Assembly (NCBI GenBank): GCA_025963635.1
Contig: JAOQAK010000072.1
Coordinates: 124,001 to 188,000, forward strand
Length of the DNA stretch: 64,000 nucleotides
Reading direction: 5' to 3'
DNA from: Ferruginibacter sp.
Lineage (GTDB): Bacteria > Bacteroidota > Bacteroidia > Chitinophagales > Chitinophagaceae
Shown: positions 8,973 through 19,200 of the stretch, one piece after another
Layout of the letters: each line of letters starts with the position of its first letter
Numbering within the stretch: the stretch's first letter is position 1
The notes under the pieces: generated by a model
What the model was told of the DNA's origin: nothing
Database searches by the model: none
The model's input: the letters and a program-made list of their open reading frames with translations, nothing else
Program-made: the position numbers and the translations under genes

Positions 8973-9661
8973 TGAAGACCAGGGTGAATATTGTCTTGAT
9001 GTTTTTAACGGGGTCATTTTTTGCCGGTGCACAAACAGATAGCTCCTTTCTCACAACTTATTACAGGCAGAAACTGTCCTTATTCAATGTATTGCGGGCT
9101 GATACCGGCTCAGTGATTTTTTTGGGAGACAGCATTACGGATATTGCGGAATGGGGTGAATTGTTTAAAAGCAGCAAGGTCAAAAACAGGGGAGTGAGTG
9201 GTGATGTTAGTCTTGGAGTGCTCAATCGGCTAACTGAAGTAACAAGGCATTTGCCGGCAAAGGTATTTATCATGATAGGGATCAACGACATTGCCAATAA
9301 CCTGCCCGACAGCAGCATTGTTAATAATATAAAAGCCATCATACAGCGCATCCAAAAAGAGAGCCCTGTCACCAAAATTTTTGTGCAAAGCATCTTGCCT
9401 ACTAACAACCGGTTTATAGATTTTAAACGGCACCAGGATAAGCAGGCTCATATAGTGGCGGTGAATAACAAATTGCAACAACTGGCCGCTCAAAATCAAC
9501 TGGTGTACATAGATCTTTATAGTAAAATGTTAGATGGGGAATCAAAACTGGATACACGGTACACCAATGACGGCCTGCATCTTACAGCAGCTGGTTATAT
9601 GGTATGGATGAAAGAATTGCTGAATAATCATTACCTGGTTGCAAAGGATCTGCAGCCATGA
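8972..9661 (+). CDS. Exported SGNH/GDSL esterase, paralogue 4
   Basis: A 229-residue protein with a signal peptide ending near residue 20. Blocks are FLGDSITD (Ser54), GVSGDVS, GINDI and DGLHL. Block I has the canonical GDS, as in paralogue 1. Block II has GDVS in place of the GDN(T/S) seen in the other three copies, so the residue next to the oxyanion-hole glycine differs and specificity may differ too. The ATG overlaps the stop of paralogue 3. About eight residues extend past the usual C-terminus of its siblings. Confidence 0.86.
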   Translation: MKTRVNIVLMFLTGSFFAGAQTDSSFLTTYYRQKLSLFNVLRADTGSVIFLGDSITDIAEWGELFKSSKVKNRGVSGDVSLGVLNRLTEVTRHLPAKVFIMIGINDIANNLPDSSIVNNIKAIIQRIQKESPVTKIFVQSILPTNNRFIDFKRHQDKQAHIVAVNNKLQQLAAQNQLVYIDLYSKMLDGESKLDTRYTNDGLHLTAAGYMVWMKELLNNHYLVAKDLQP

Positions 9662-9707
9662 AGAAAGCCTTTCATTGTAAATCAGCATCAAACATTAAAC
9701 GACACAA

Positions 9708-10667
9708 ATGAAAATAACAGGAACTTTTATTGATGAAATAAGCCACGATATCCCACATCAAAACTGGGGCTATGCCGAGTGGAACAATGATTTCAAATAC
9801 ATGAAGGCAGTCGGTATTAACACAGTAATAATGATACGGAGTGGCTATCGCAGGTTCATAACATATCCCTCGAAATATTTGCAAAAGCAATATGGCTGTT
9901 ATTATCCGCCGGTTGACCTCGTAAGGCTTTTTTTGGAACTGGCTGATAAGCATGACATGCATTTTTATTTTGGCTTGTACGATAGCGGCCATTATTGGGA
10001 TACCAATGATATGCAGCATGAAATTGATGCAAACCGTTATGTAATCGACGAAGTATGGAAAGAATATGGGCATTATAAAAGTTTTAAGGGTTGGTATTTA
10101 AGCATGGAAGTAAGCCGTAAAACAAAGGGTGCCGTAGAGGCATTCCGGACATTGGGTTTGCAATGTAAGCAGGTAAGCAACGGATTGCCTACACTTATAT
10201 CCCCTTGGATTGATGGTAAAAAAGCAGTGATGGCTGCATCTTCCGGTTTGTCTAAAGAGCAATCAATTTCCATTATTGAACATGAAAAGGAATGGTCTGA
10301 AATATTTGATGGGATAACAGGTGCAGTGGATGCGGTAGCCTTCCAGGATGGACATATTGATTACCATGAACTCAATGATTTTTTTGCGGTAAATAAACAG
10401 ATGGCGGATAAATTTGGCCTGCAATGCTGGACCAACGCAGAAAGCTTTGACCGGGATATGCCTATCAAGTTCCTGCCTATTAAATTTGAAAAACTCAGGC
10501 TCAAGTTGGAGGCTGCACGAAAGGCTGGTTATGACAAAGCCATCACCTTTGAGTTTTCGCATTTTATGAGTCCACAGTCTGCCTATTTACAGGCAGGGCA
10601 TCTGTATAACCGTTACAAAGACTATGTATCTCAACTGGGCGAATTGCCAGATCAAATCTTTTTTTAA
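9708..10667 (+). CDS. DUF4434 TIM-barrel protein, putative glycosidase
   Basis: This 319-residue protein matches the DUF4434 family (PF14488), predicted (beta/alpha)8 proteins related to glycoside hydrolases. It begins MKITGTFIDEISHDIPHQNW with no signal peptide, so it is either cytoplasmic or exported by an unseen route, unlike most of its neighbours. Candidate acidic residues are in the WYLSMEVSR segment (about residues 127-135) and near WTNAESFD, positions typical of barrel strands 4 and 7-8. It sits 46 bp after the SGNH trio and 17 bp before an alpha/beta hydrolase. No activity is established for the family, so function is left open. Confidence 0.7.
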   Translation: MKITGTFIDEISHDIPHQNWGYAEWNNDFKYMKAVGINTVIMIRSGYRRFITYPSKYLQKQYGCYYPPVDLVRLFLELADKHDMHFYFGLYDSGHYWDTNDMQHEIDANRYVIDEVWKEYGHYKSFKGWYLSMEVSRKTKGAVEAFRTLGLQCKQVSNGLPTLISPWIDGKKAVMAASSGLSKEQSISIIEHEKEWSEIFDGITGAVDAVAFQDGHIDYHELNDFFAVNKQMADKFGLQCWTNAESFDRDMPIKFLPIKFEKLRLKLEAARKAGYDKAITFEFSHFMSPQSAYLQAGHLYNRYKDYVSQLGELPDQIFF

Positions 10668-10684
10668 TTTGAAGCGAAATTTAT

Positions 10685-11560
10685 ATGAATCGGTTATCAT
10701 GCATATTGTTACTGTTGGTTTTAAATTTCACTTTCCTGGCAGTCGGTACACCCCCTCCGGAAAGAACTGTTTATGCAATAAAGGGAAACGATACCCTATG
10801 GTTCGATTATTACCAGCCAGTGGTAAAGTCAAATGGCATTTCTGTGATATTTGTGCATGGCGGTGCTTTTACAGGCGGTGATCCTGAGAATCAAAAACCC
10901 ATGGCCGATGGGCTGAATAAATTGGGTTACCAGGTGTTCGTGATCAAATACAGGCTTTACTTAAAAGGTAAGAGCTTTGGTTGTGAAACCGTAACACCAG
11001 AAAAGTTGAAGGCCATTCAGTACGCTGCTGAGGATGCGATGGATGCTACAAAATACCTGGTAAAAAATGCGGTCCTGTATAAAATTGATACGGCAAAAGT
11101 TTTTATAGCCGGCAGTAGTGCAGGTGCGGAAGCTATCTTAAATCTTGTGTACAATCCCTTCAAAAATAAATATGATTCCACCTATGATTTTTTTAAAACG
11201 TTCAGGTATGCCGGCGCCTTATCTTTCTCCGGCGCCTTGCTTGATATCAATACTTATTTATCGGCTACTCCCGTTCCATTGTTTTTGATGCATGGTACTA
11301 ACGACCAACTGGTGCCATATGGAACGTCGGCGCACCGGTTTTGTAATGCGAAAGATGCCGGCTGGATGATGATGTTTGGTCCTGTAACGTTATATAAGGA
11401 AGCGATGCAAAGACACTGGCCATTGATATTATACAGCTATAAGGGGAAGGGGCATGAAGTAAGCAATTTTATGTTCAGGAATTTTGTTGAGATGAACGAC
11501 TTCATGCAAAATGTAGTGGCGCATAAAAAAATAAAAACACAAAACCTGGTCATCAACTGA
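10685..11560 (+). CDS. Exported alpha/beta hydrolase (carboxylesterase-like)
   Basis: This 291-residue protein has a signal peptide (about 1-20) and the hallmarks of the HSL/carboxylesterase type: the HGGAF oxyanion motif (58-62), the GSSAG nucleophile elbow (Ser145), Asp207 in GTNDQLVP and His257 in KGKGHE. The triad is complete. It probably deacylates a small ester or an acylated sugar, adding a second esterase fold to an operon that already encodes four SGNH esterases. The short gaps on both sides (17 and 51 bp) support operon membership. Confidence 0.82.
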   Translation: MNRLSCILLLLVLNFTFLAVGTPPPERTVYAIKGNDTLWFDYYQPVVKSNGISVIFVHGGAFTGGDPENQKPMADGLNKLGYQVFVIKYRLYLKGKSFGCETVTPEKLKAIQYAAEDAMDATKYLVKNAVLYKIDTAKVFIAGSSAGAEAILNLVYNPFKNKYDSTYDFFKTFRYAGALSFSGALLDINTYLSATPVPLFLMHGTNDQLVPYGTSAHRFCNAKDAGWMMMFGPVTLYKEAMQRHWPLILYSYKGKGHEVSNFMFRNFVEMNDFMQNVVAHKKIKTQNLVIN

Positions 11561-11611
11561 CATCCGGTTTTCTTCAAAGTATCCTGATTAAAGGTATAGA
11601 AATCTAGTATT

Positions 11612-13534
11612 ATGAAAAATCAAACCAATAGCATATCCGATAGTTTTGAACGCTTTCCCGTCAATGTATTTCCTACGCCTGAAGCCGGCGCCAAATGGGT
11701 TGCCATCCAGGTTGCAGCGTTAATCAGGTTGAAGGAGACAAAAGGTGAAAAATGCGTTTTAGGTCTTGCAACGGGGCATACCCCCAAGCTGTTATATGCC
11801 GAACTGGTACGCCTCCACAGAGAGGAGGGATTAAGTTTTAAACATGTAATAGTTTTTAACCTGGATGAATATTACCCGATAGCGAAAGAAGCAATTCAGA
11901 GTTATTATAGCTTTATGAACCTGCATCTTTTCAGCCATGTAGATATCAATGCGGCCAACTGTCATATACCAGATGGTGCGGCTGAGAAATTCAGTATAAA
12001 AAACAGCTGCCAGGCCTACGAAGAGCAGATAGAACTAGCCGGGGGGATAGACCTCCAGGTATTGGGTATCGGCAATAATGGGCATATAGGGTTTAATGAA
12101 CCCGGGTCGGCCATGCAGTCTAAAACAAGGTTGATTACATTAGACAATTCTACACGCCTGGCTAACGCTTATGAGTTTTCCAATATATCGCAGGTACCAA
12201 GGCTGGCTATTACTATGGGCATTGGCACCATATTAAAGGCAAAACAGATTATACTGATGGCATGGGGCTCGCATAAGGCTCCCGTGGTACAGCTTTCAGC
12301 TGAAGGAGCCATTACAGAACTGGTACCGGCATCTTTGCTCCAGCTGCACGATAATGTGCTGTTTGTAACCGACGAACTGGCCGCTACTGAACTTACCCGT
12401 AACAAATCGCCATGGCTGGCGGGCGAATGCGAATGGACACCAGAACTTATAAAGAAAGCCGTTGTGAACATGGCGATGAAATTGGATAAACCTATTTTGA
12501 GCCTTACTAACAGTGACTATAATAATTTTGGTTTAAGTGATCTGCTTGTTGAAAAAGGGGACGCCTATGATATCAACCTGCAAACATTTTATTTAATGCG
12601 GGATACCATTACGGGGTGGCCCGGTGGCAAACCCGGTGCTGTTATTCCGAATCATCCCGAACGTTCATCTCCTTATCCCAAACGGTGCATTATATTTTCT
12701 CCTCATCCCGATGATGATATTATTAGTATGGGGGGCACTTTGCAGCGCCTGCACGACCAGGGGCATGAAGTGCATGTAGCTTACCAGACAAGCGGCAACA
12801 TTGCTGTCACTGATGAATTTGTAACCCGCTTTCTTGATTTCGCGGTTGGCTTTGAAGATATGTTTGGCATTGATGGTGAAAAATCAAAGAAGATATTGGA
12901 GCATGCAGCAGACTTTTTAAGCAGTAAAAAACAGCATGCAATGGATACTGCTGAGATAAGAGCTATTAAAGGATTAATAAGGCGTTGCGAAGCCAGGGCT
13001 ACCTGTCGGTATGTTGGACTTCCTGACAACCGCTGGCATTTTTTAAACCTGCCCTTTTATGAAACAGGCGTGATAGAAAAAGATCCCATGTCCGAGGCAG
13101 ATATTGATATAGTAATAGAATTGTTACGCAGCATACAGCCTCAACAGTTGTTTTGCGCCGGAGATCTGGCAGATCCGCATGGCACCCACAAGGTTTGCCT
13201 TGATGTCATTTTTGAAGCTGTAAAGCGCTGTAAAAAAGCCGGCGACAAATGGTTAGATGATTGCCTGGTTTGGCTGTACAAAGGCGCCTGGCAGGAATGG
13301 GATATCAGTGAAATAGAAATGGCGATACCCATGAGCCCCGACCAGGTAATAAAAAAGCGTCATGGCATATTTATACACCAGTCTCAAAAAGATATGGTTC
13401 CCTTTCAGGGTAGCGACAACAGGGAGTTTTGGCAACGTGCAGAAGAACGAAATGCAAATACAGCGAATACCTACGCAAAACTTGGCCTTACCCAGTACGC
13501 AGCCATGGAGGCTTTTGTAAGGTGGAAATTTTGA
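11612..13534 (+). CDS. nagB: NagB-type glucosamine-6-phosphate deaminase fused to PIG-L/LmbE deacetylase
   Basis: A 640-residue two-domain protein. Residues about 15-290 are the NagB/SugarP-isomerase domain, with GLATGHTP (51-58), the DEYYP motif (85-89) and GIGNNGHIGFNEPG (152-165). Residues about 355-600 are a PIG-L/LmbE zinc deacetylase domain with PHPDDD (364-369) and DPHGTH (521-526). There is no signal peptide, so it is cytoplasmic. NagB converts glucosamine-6-phosphate to fructose-6-phosphate and ammonia, and PIG-L enzymes remove N-acetyl groups from GlcNAc derivatives. The fusion occurs in other Bacteroidota. It suggests deacetylation and deamination on one chain, but the PIG-L substrate is inferred. 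This gene is the strongest sign that the operon ends in amino-sugar catabolism. Confidence 0.88.
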   Translation: MKNQTNSISDSFERFPVNVFPTPEAGAKWVAIQVAALIRLKETKGEKCVLGLATGHTPKLLYAELVRLHREEGLSFKHVIVFNLDEYYPIAKEAIQSYYSFMNLHLFSHVDINAANCHIPDGAAEKFSIKNSCQAYEEQIELAGGIDLQVLGIGNNGHIGFNEPGSAMQSKTRLITLDNSTRLANAYEFSNISQVPRLAITMGIGTILKAKQIILMAWGSHKAPVVQLSAEGAITELVPASLLQLHDNVLFVTDELAATELTRNKSPWLAGECEWTPELIKKAVVNMAMKLDKPILSLTNSDYNNFGLSDLLVEKGDAYDINLQTFYLMRDTITGWPGGKPGAVIPNHPERSSPYPKRCIIFSPHPDDDIISMGGTLQRLHDQGHEVHVAYQTSGNIAVTDEFVTRFLDFAVGFEDMFGIDGEKSKKILEHAADFLSSKKQHAMDTAEIRAIKGLIRRCEARATCRYVGLPDNRWHFLNLPFYETGVIEKDPMSEADIDIVIELLRSIQPQQLFCAGDLADPHGTHKVCLDVIFEAVKRCKKAGDKWLDDCLVWLYKGAWQEWDISEIEMAIPMSPDQVIKKRHGIFIHQSQKDMVPFQGSDNREFWQRAEERNANTANTYAKLGLTQYAAMEAFVRWKF

Positions 13535-13628
13535 TGCGCAATTTAAGGCCCGGCGAATAGCCGATCCCGTAATTTTCCGCCAGCTTCAAATAACAATAAA
13601 AGTAAAAACCATTTTAAAAGAATAACTC

Positions 13629-14819
13629 ATGATCAGGATATCTAAGATTCAAATAGTAGCAGGCTTGCTAAGCTGTTTCGCTTTTATGGAACTACCGGCA
13701 CAGGTAGTGACAAAAGAAAACAACAGCGCCATTTTAAAAGGTAAACAGGGTAGTATTGTAATGTTGCCGGATTTTCTTTCCGAAAAAGGTATACGCTCTA
13801 TTGAATACAAAAAAATAGTGTTGCCGGGTCCGCAGCATCTTATTTCAGACGATCCGGAATACATTCGCATTCCCGAAGGCATTGCCCTGCAGGAGGATGT
13901 GCAACCTGGTTCGGTAAGGCTTTACGTATACAATGTAAACGGCGTAAAAGAGCCTGCTAAAATTGATCGGAAGATCACTGCCGTTATTAAAAATACCGGC
14001 ACTGCTGTGATGCATATCCGGATGCTTAAATATTCTTCACAAAAACCCAGTGGTAATTATTTCCAAATAGGGAAGCACGGATTGGCTGATTATTTTGCAT
14101 CCAAAGGGAATAACAAAATAAGAAATGTAAAACCCGGTGAAGCAATAGCCATTGATGAACAACTGGAAAAAAATATTGTAAAATATGATGAGCTCGCCCA
14201 TGGCTTTTATGAATTCGTTATAGATCAGCCGGCACAGGTAAGCGTTATCCAAACGGATCTTCAAACAAGCGGTCCCAAAGCGCTGGCACGCATAAAAACC
14301 GTCATTGCAAACAAAGGGCAGAATGCCGGGCGAGGGGTATTCGGCGTTAGTAATTATAAGATCACTCCAAGGGATGTTTTGGACACTAAAAATGGCACGG
14401 TGCAATTGGTGGTGGCAGATGGGGATAAAGACCCATGGGTAGAGGGATATGAAGGCAGCGGCAGTAGATGGGCCCGACTGGACGGTAACTATGGGGTCAT
14501 GTACAATATGGAAGTGAAATGGAAAAGCACGGATGGAAAAGGGCTGGCCCTGGTAACCTGGAATTCCAGAGCGGGAGATAATCAATGGTGTGGTGGTATG
14601 GCCGCCAGTATGGTCGTTAGCAAAGGTAAATTTGACAGCGGTATAATCCAGCTGCCTTCAGACCGGCTGATTACAAAAAAGGCACCGGAAGCAATTTTAA
14701 TACAGGTCTTTCCCCCTGCATCCGATGGTGCAGAACAAACCATTCACCTAACTTATTCTCCTCCCGGCGCTTCCTGTTTGCCAACTCCTTTAATATTTAT
14801 ACCGATAGATATGAATTAA
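13629..14819 (+). CDS. Exported protein of unknown function
   Basis: A 396-residue protein with a signal peptide (about 1-25, ending LPAQ) and no motif recognised with confidence. The composition is beta-rich, with stretches such as SVRLYVYNVNG and TAVIKNTGTAVMHIRM, so a multi-domain beta-sandwich, possibly adhesive or carbohydrate-binding, is likely. It lies 94 bp after nagB and is followed by the degenerate region at 14.8-16.2 kb, so it is the last intact gene of the operon. Start ATG 13629 places the signal peptide correctly. No function is assigned. Confidence 0.6.
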   Translation: MIRISKIQIVAGLLSCFAFMELPAQVVTKENNSAILKGKQGSIVMLPDFLSEKGIRSIEYKKIVLPGPQHLISDDPEYIRIPEGIALQEDVQPGSVRLYVYNVNGVKEPAKIDRKITAVIKNTGTAVMHIRMLKYSSQKPSGNYFQIGKHGLADYFASKGNNKIRNVKPGEAIAIDEQLEKNIVKYDELAHGFYEFVIDQPAQVSVIQTDLQTSGPKALARIKTVIANKGQNAGRGVFGVSNYKITPRDVLDTKNGTVQLVVADGDKDPWVEGYEGSGSRWARLDGNYGVMYNMEVKWKSTDGKGLALVTWNSRAGDNQWCGGMAASMVVSKGKFDSGIIQLPSDRLITKKAPEAILIQVFPPASDGAEQTIHLTYSPPGASCLPTPLIFIPIDMN

Positions 14820-15035
14820 ATATTTTGTTTTGGTAAACTATTTAAAGGCTCCAAATCATCAGCATCGACATTCGCCTGGACTTCCGCAGTCCCTTATGTG
14901 CGCTTGTGTCGAACGGAGGTGATAAAGTAGTTTATGCGGTGTATGGACAGCCATCAACCCTTTCTAACAACCATACACAAGTTTATAGAAAGTACCGAAT
15001 TGCTGACCAATCTAACCAATGTAATTTGCCAATAG

Positions 15036-15376
15036 AATAAAAGGCGAGGATTTTACAAAGCGCCTGAAAACTATTGGAAAATTTACAACGAGCGGAAAGC
15101 ATTTGACGTGTTTCAAAATGATGTGTTGGACGATGTTGCCCAACAATTTGCAGATCTGTTTAAAGAACTGCAAAAGGAGCGGAGCTCCTTCATGGATCTT
15201 GGTATCGACTTCGAAGAAAAGGCCTTCTATGACATAGACATGACATTAAAGCAGAATTAAAAGTCGGTTTAATACTGGTACTTGCTGAAAACGGTTATCC
15301 GCCGGTGCCAAAAGATGAAATTTTTAAAGAGATATTTGAGCAGGCGGAGCATTTTAAGAAATATAGTGGTGAGTAA
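15036..15376 (+). pseudogene. hsdR: hsdR 3' remnant (type I restriction endonuclease R subunit)
   Basis: Bases 15036-15260 encode a stretch running APENYWKIYNERKAFDVF, then a block containing DVLDDVAQQF, then FEEKAFYDI. A second frame at 15242-15376 reads from DIKAELKVGLILVLAENGYPP through EIFEQAEHFKKY to a stop. Both resemble consecutive parts of the C-terminal domain of type I restriction HsdR subunits. The two pieces are out of frame with each other and abut at three GACAT copies (15231, 15237, 15242), which looks like a short-repeat deletion removing some residues between them. The 5' part of hsdR and the hsdM/hsdS genes are absent. This is a scar of a lost restriction locus. Confidence 0.68.
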
Positions 15377-15815
15377 TACATCAGGCTCTAAAATATTTTG
15401 CAACAGAAGCATATTCTAACTGGCAATGGTGCGTCCTGTGCAAAAACTCCACTACAGAAGTTAAGGACAATACGATGGAACTTTGTTTTAACCAAATCGG
15501 TTGCCGGCTGGTACAACGTAATCCTCAATTACTGCAAAACATTTAAGACGACAGCACCTCATGAAAAGGTTTTGCCATTGCCGTAGCGATGGGAAATTTG
15601 CTTGGGCAAAGGATTATATTCTTGGAAGCACTTTTAAGGTATTCAATAATAATATAACATATCCTACCGGTGTAATTTATAACCGGGTACACAATCCTGC
15701 GGTATCTTGTATAATATTGAGGGCCTCCCGCAAACACTGTTCCGCACAGATGATTTCCCGCAGCACCAAAAATGATTACAGAAGATAGACATGCATTGCT
15801 TTTTTCGCATCTCTA

Positions 15816-15835
15816 CCCGGCTGACGCCAGTCGGG
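15816..15835. terminator. Short GC-rich hairpin, possible terminator
   Basis: CCCGGCTG and CAGTCGGG form an 8-bp stem (one G-T pair) around an ACGC loop. A T-run begins about 10 bases further on. It lies in the degenerate region upstream of the GH2 gene, so it could end readthrough from the operon to the left. It could also be a remnant repeat. Confidence 0.3.
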
Positions 15836-16222
15836 CGGAAATGATTTTTTTGTATAAGCAGCGTAGCATGCTTTAGATAAAGAGTAGTCGCCCTCGTTAA
15901 TCAGGCCATATTCATATTTATTGGATTGTTATGTATCCTCGTTTTTGTCCTCCCTCTCGGGATGAAAAAAAATATTCTTATTTATTTGCCGGGTTAAGCA
16001 TTTATTAATTAAAAATTATTCTCCAAAAAGAATCTTTGATGTCATTATAATATACGGTTGCAGGATAATGTCCACTTAAAGGCAAGCGGGTGAAAGTACT
16101 AATGAAATATTTTTTGCATAGGTCTTTAAAAACATACAATCAACTTTTTGGAATTCCTGCTTTCGGATCAGGAATGCTTACATCATTTGCAGCTTAACGG
16201 CTGCTACAATTTCTCAAAATAT

Positions 16223-19200
16223 ATGAAATCCTATATCCTCCTGTTTTTTTTATTTTTTACAGCGACACTGCCAATATGCAGTATGGCCCAGCAAAAAAAA
16301 GTAATTTATTCCAGCAAATTTGCTCCCTCAGAAAGCCTGGTAAAACCCGTTGAAAAACAATTTCGACAGGATATTTGCCTGAATGGTTCCTGGGAATTTC
16401 AGCCGATAGCTTTACCGGAAAATTTTAAAGAGGGCTACGATGAAACCCCTCAACTTCCGCGTGTAAAGGAAGATCTATGGGAAATTACCCGGTTACACAT
16501 CCCATCTCCATGGAACGTAAACAGCTTTGCCGATCGAAATGGAGAAGGAGGTGATTTTCGTACATTTCCCAGCTATCCAAAAGCGTGGGAAAGTATTAAA
16601 ATGGGCTGGATGCGGAAAGTCATACATATCCCTGGTAGCTGGAAAAACCAGCTCGTTAAACTACACTTCGACGCAGTTGCAGGAGATGCAGAAATCCTGG
16701 TGAATGGAAAGGCGGTAGGTAAGCACTTTGGCATATTTCTGCCTTTTGAAATAGATGTCACCGATGCTGTGAAATATGGAGAAGACAACGAATTGCTGAT
16801 AGGCATACGCAAGCCATCCCTTTTTGATAAGCGAAGTGATTTTGGAAGACGTACTTACCAGGCGGGTTCATTCTGGGGCCAGCACGTGGCAGGTATCTGG
16901 CAGGATGCATACGTTGAGGCAATGCCAAAGGTGAATATTGATGATGTATATGTAAAACCTTTATTGGAAGCTGGCATATTGGAAGCGGAAGTTACCGTCA
17001 GCAATAACACGGATAAGCCGGTTACGGTTATCCTGGATGCCGATGCCTACAAATGGATACCGGGCTCAAAGCCCGGCGAACCTGCGGCAGCCATTCCGGG
17101 ATCCGCCCTTGAAAAAAACAGCTCATTAAACCTGGCGCCCATTAGCGTAGAGGTTCCCGCTCATGGAAAAGCCACCGCTTTGCTTTCTGCAATAGTAGAT
17201 ACCCAACTTAAAAAATGGTCCCCCATAAATCCAAATCTATATGGTTTGATCATCAATACTACTGTGGCAGGAAAAAAGGTGGACAGAAAGTACACACGCT
17301 TTGGGTGGAGACAGACTGCTTTGAAAGGAAATCAATTTACATTAAATGGCCAGCCATTTATTATGAAAGGCGATTCCTGGCATTTTCTCGGAATTCCTCA
17401 AATGACACGCCGCTACGCATGGGCATGGTTTACTGCAATGCGGGATGCAAACCTGAATACAGTAAGATTGCACGCCCAGCCATATCCCGCCTTTTATCTT
17501 GATATGGCAGATGAAATGGGCATATTGGTGTTGGATGAAACAGCAGTATGGGCCAGCGATGGCGGGCCAAAACTGGATGATCCTGCATACTGGCAGGATT
17601 CTGAAAATCATTTGGCTGAACTGATCCTGAGGGATAGAAACCATCCGGCTGTAATAGGGTGGAGTGTTTCAAACGAGGTAATGCCCATTGTGCGTGGCGT
17701 GATGCATAATCCCCCGGGAATGAAAGACAATCTTATTAAATATTATGGAATCTGGGCCGATATCTGCCGCCGGCTTGATCCCTCACGCCCATGGATATCC
17801 GCCGATGGTGAAGATGACGGCGAAGGGAAATTGCCCACTTATGTAGTGCATTATGGAGGACTGGAAGCAATGAGCCGTGCGGCAAAAAATGGTAAGCCTT
17901 GGGGAGTAGGGGAAGCGGGAAATGCCTACTACGGAACACCTGAACAACTGTCTGAATACAATGGAAACAGATCATATCAGTCTTTTTTGGGTCGTATGGA
18001 AGGAGTTGCAGCTTCTTCCTATCAATCCCTCATTGCGCAACGTGAACGCAATGCTGTTTACAGGAGCGTATTTAACCTGGTTTGGTACGGCCTTAAACCC
18101 TTGCCCCTGGGATTAAAAGATCCTTCAAAACCACCAACGCTACAGGATGGTGTCTTCTTTTCTTCCTTCGAAGAAGGTAAACCGGGTGTTCAGCCGGAAA
18201 GGCTGGGACCTTATTGTACAACATTAAATCCGGGTTACGATCCTTCCCTGCCGTTGTATCAAACATGGCCTTTGTTTGACGCCATTAAGGATGCCGCGTC
18301 AGCGGTTTTACCATCGCCTTCGAAATGGGCGATAGAAAAACCGGTAGTGGAACCAGCCTTAGCTGTTGCAACACCTATCCGGTCGGTAAAGGTTCTTGCC
18401 GGGAAAGATAGCAGGCTGGTTACCGAACTGAAGCGGGTGGGTGTTCCATTACAGAAACTGGATACAGAGGAAATTCCTTCACTCTTATTTATTGACGGTG
18501 TCTATCCGCCGGAAGCCGCTGCAAAAAAAGTTATCAGCCAGGTATATGCTAAAGGCGGAACGGTATTTATTTGCGGAGTAGCACAGGAGAGCATAGGTTC
18601 ACTCAATAAATTGCTTCCGGCGCCGCTTACAGTATCTTCCCGCTCAGCTTCTTCTTTATTACCAATGGTGCACGACAACGTGGTCAATGGCTTAACCGCT
18701 GCGGATTTGTACTTTTCCGAATTAAGGCCCTCAGAATTTACGTCAAGAGGACTTGGAGGTAAACTCGTTCAGCAAAGTTCAGTCTTGCTTATTGCCAACA
18801 ATACAGATTGGTTAAAGTGGAACAAACAGCCGGAATATGCTAAAACAGCAATGGTGCTGCGGTCTGAAATTGAATCAAAGCCCGCTGGCGCTGTGCTGAT
18901 CCTTAAAGAGATGGGTGAAGGAAGATTGATAATAAGTACATTGCCCGTATCTCCCCGGCTCTCAAAAGCAGAAAACGCAGTGCGAAGAATTTTTACCAAC
19001 CTGGGTATAATACTGAGCTCCGGTTCAGATGCGGGGAAACCGCTATTGAAATCAGGCGAGATAGTGAGAACCCTTGTTGCGGGTGGTTTTCCTTTTACCT
19101 CTATTTCAGAAGGTGCAAAGCAAAATTTTATCGATCCGTCAAAAGGCGATTCAATAAAGATAAACGCGGACTTTGGTGGTAAGCGATGGGGATTGCTCTA

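Larger units (their letters stand above)
14820..16222 (+). other. Degenerate intergenic region of about 1.4 kb
   Basis: No intact gene is visible here. An hsdR 3' remnant occupies 15036-15376 and is listed separately. Short open stretches on either side (for example about 14856-15035 and 15400-15785) look like eroded coding sequence in shifting frames and could not be assigned. A short hairpin is listed at 15816-15835. The last roughly 350 bp are AT-rich and presumably carry the promoter of the GH2 gene, though no TAnnTTTG box with a correctly spaced TTG was found. Confidence 0.6.

Noticed and set aside
14037..14585. 182-codon minus-strand ORF
   Set aside because: It mirrors the exported-protein gene 13629-14819, which has a signal peptide and normal start.
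15398..15788. Short + strand ORFs in the degenerate region
   Set aside because: No start context, no recognised domain, and frames shift as in eroded sequence; treated as scar.
14820..16222. Possible insertion sequence
   Set aside because: No transposase motif, terminal inverted repeats or target duplication was seen; the region is better explained as decayed restriction-locus sequence.
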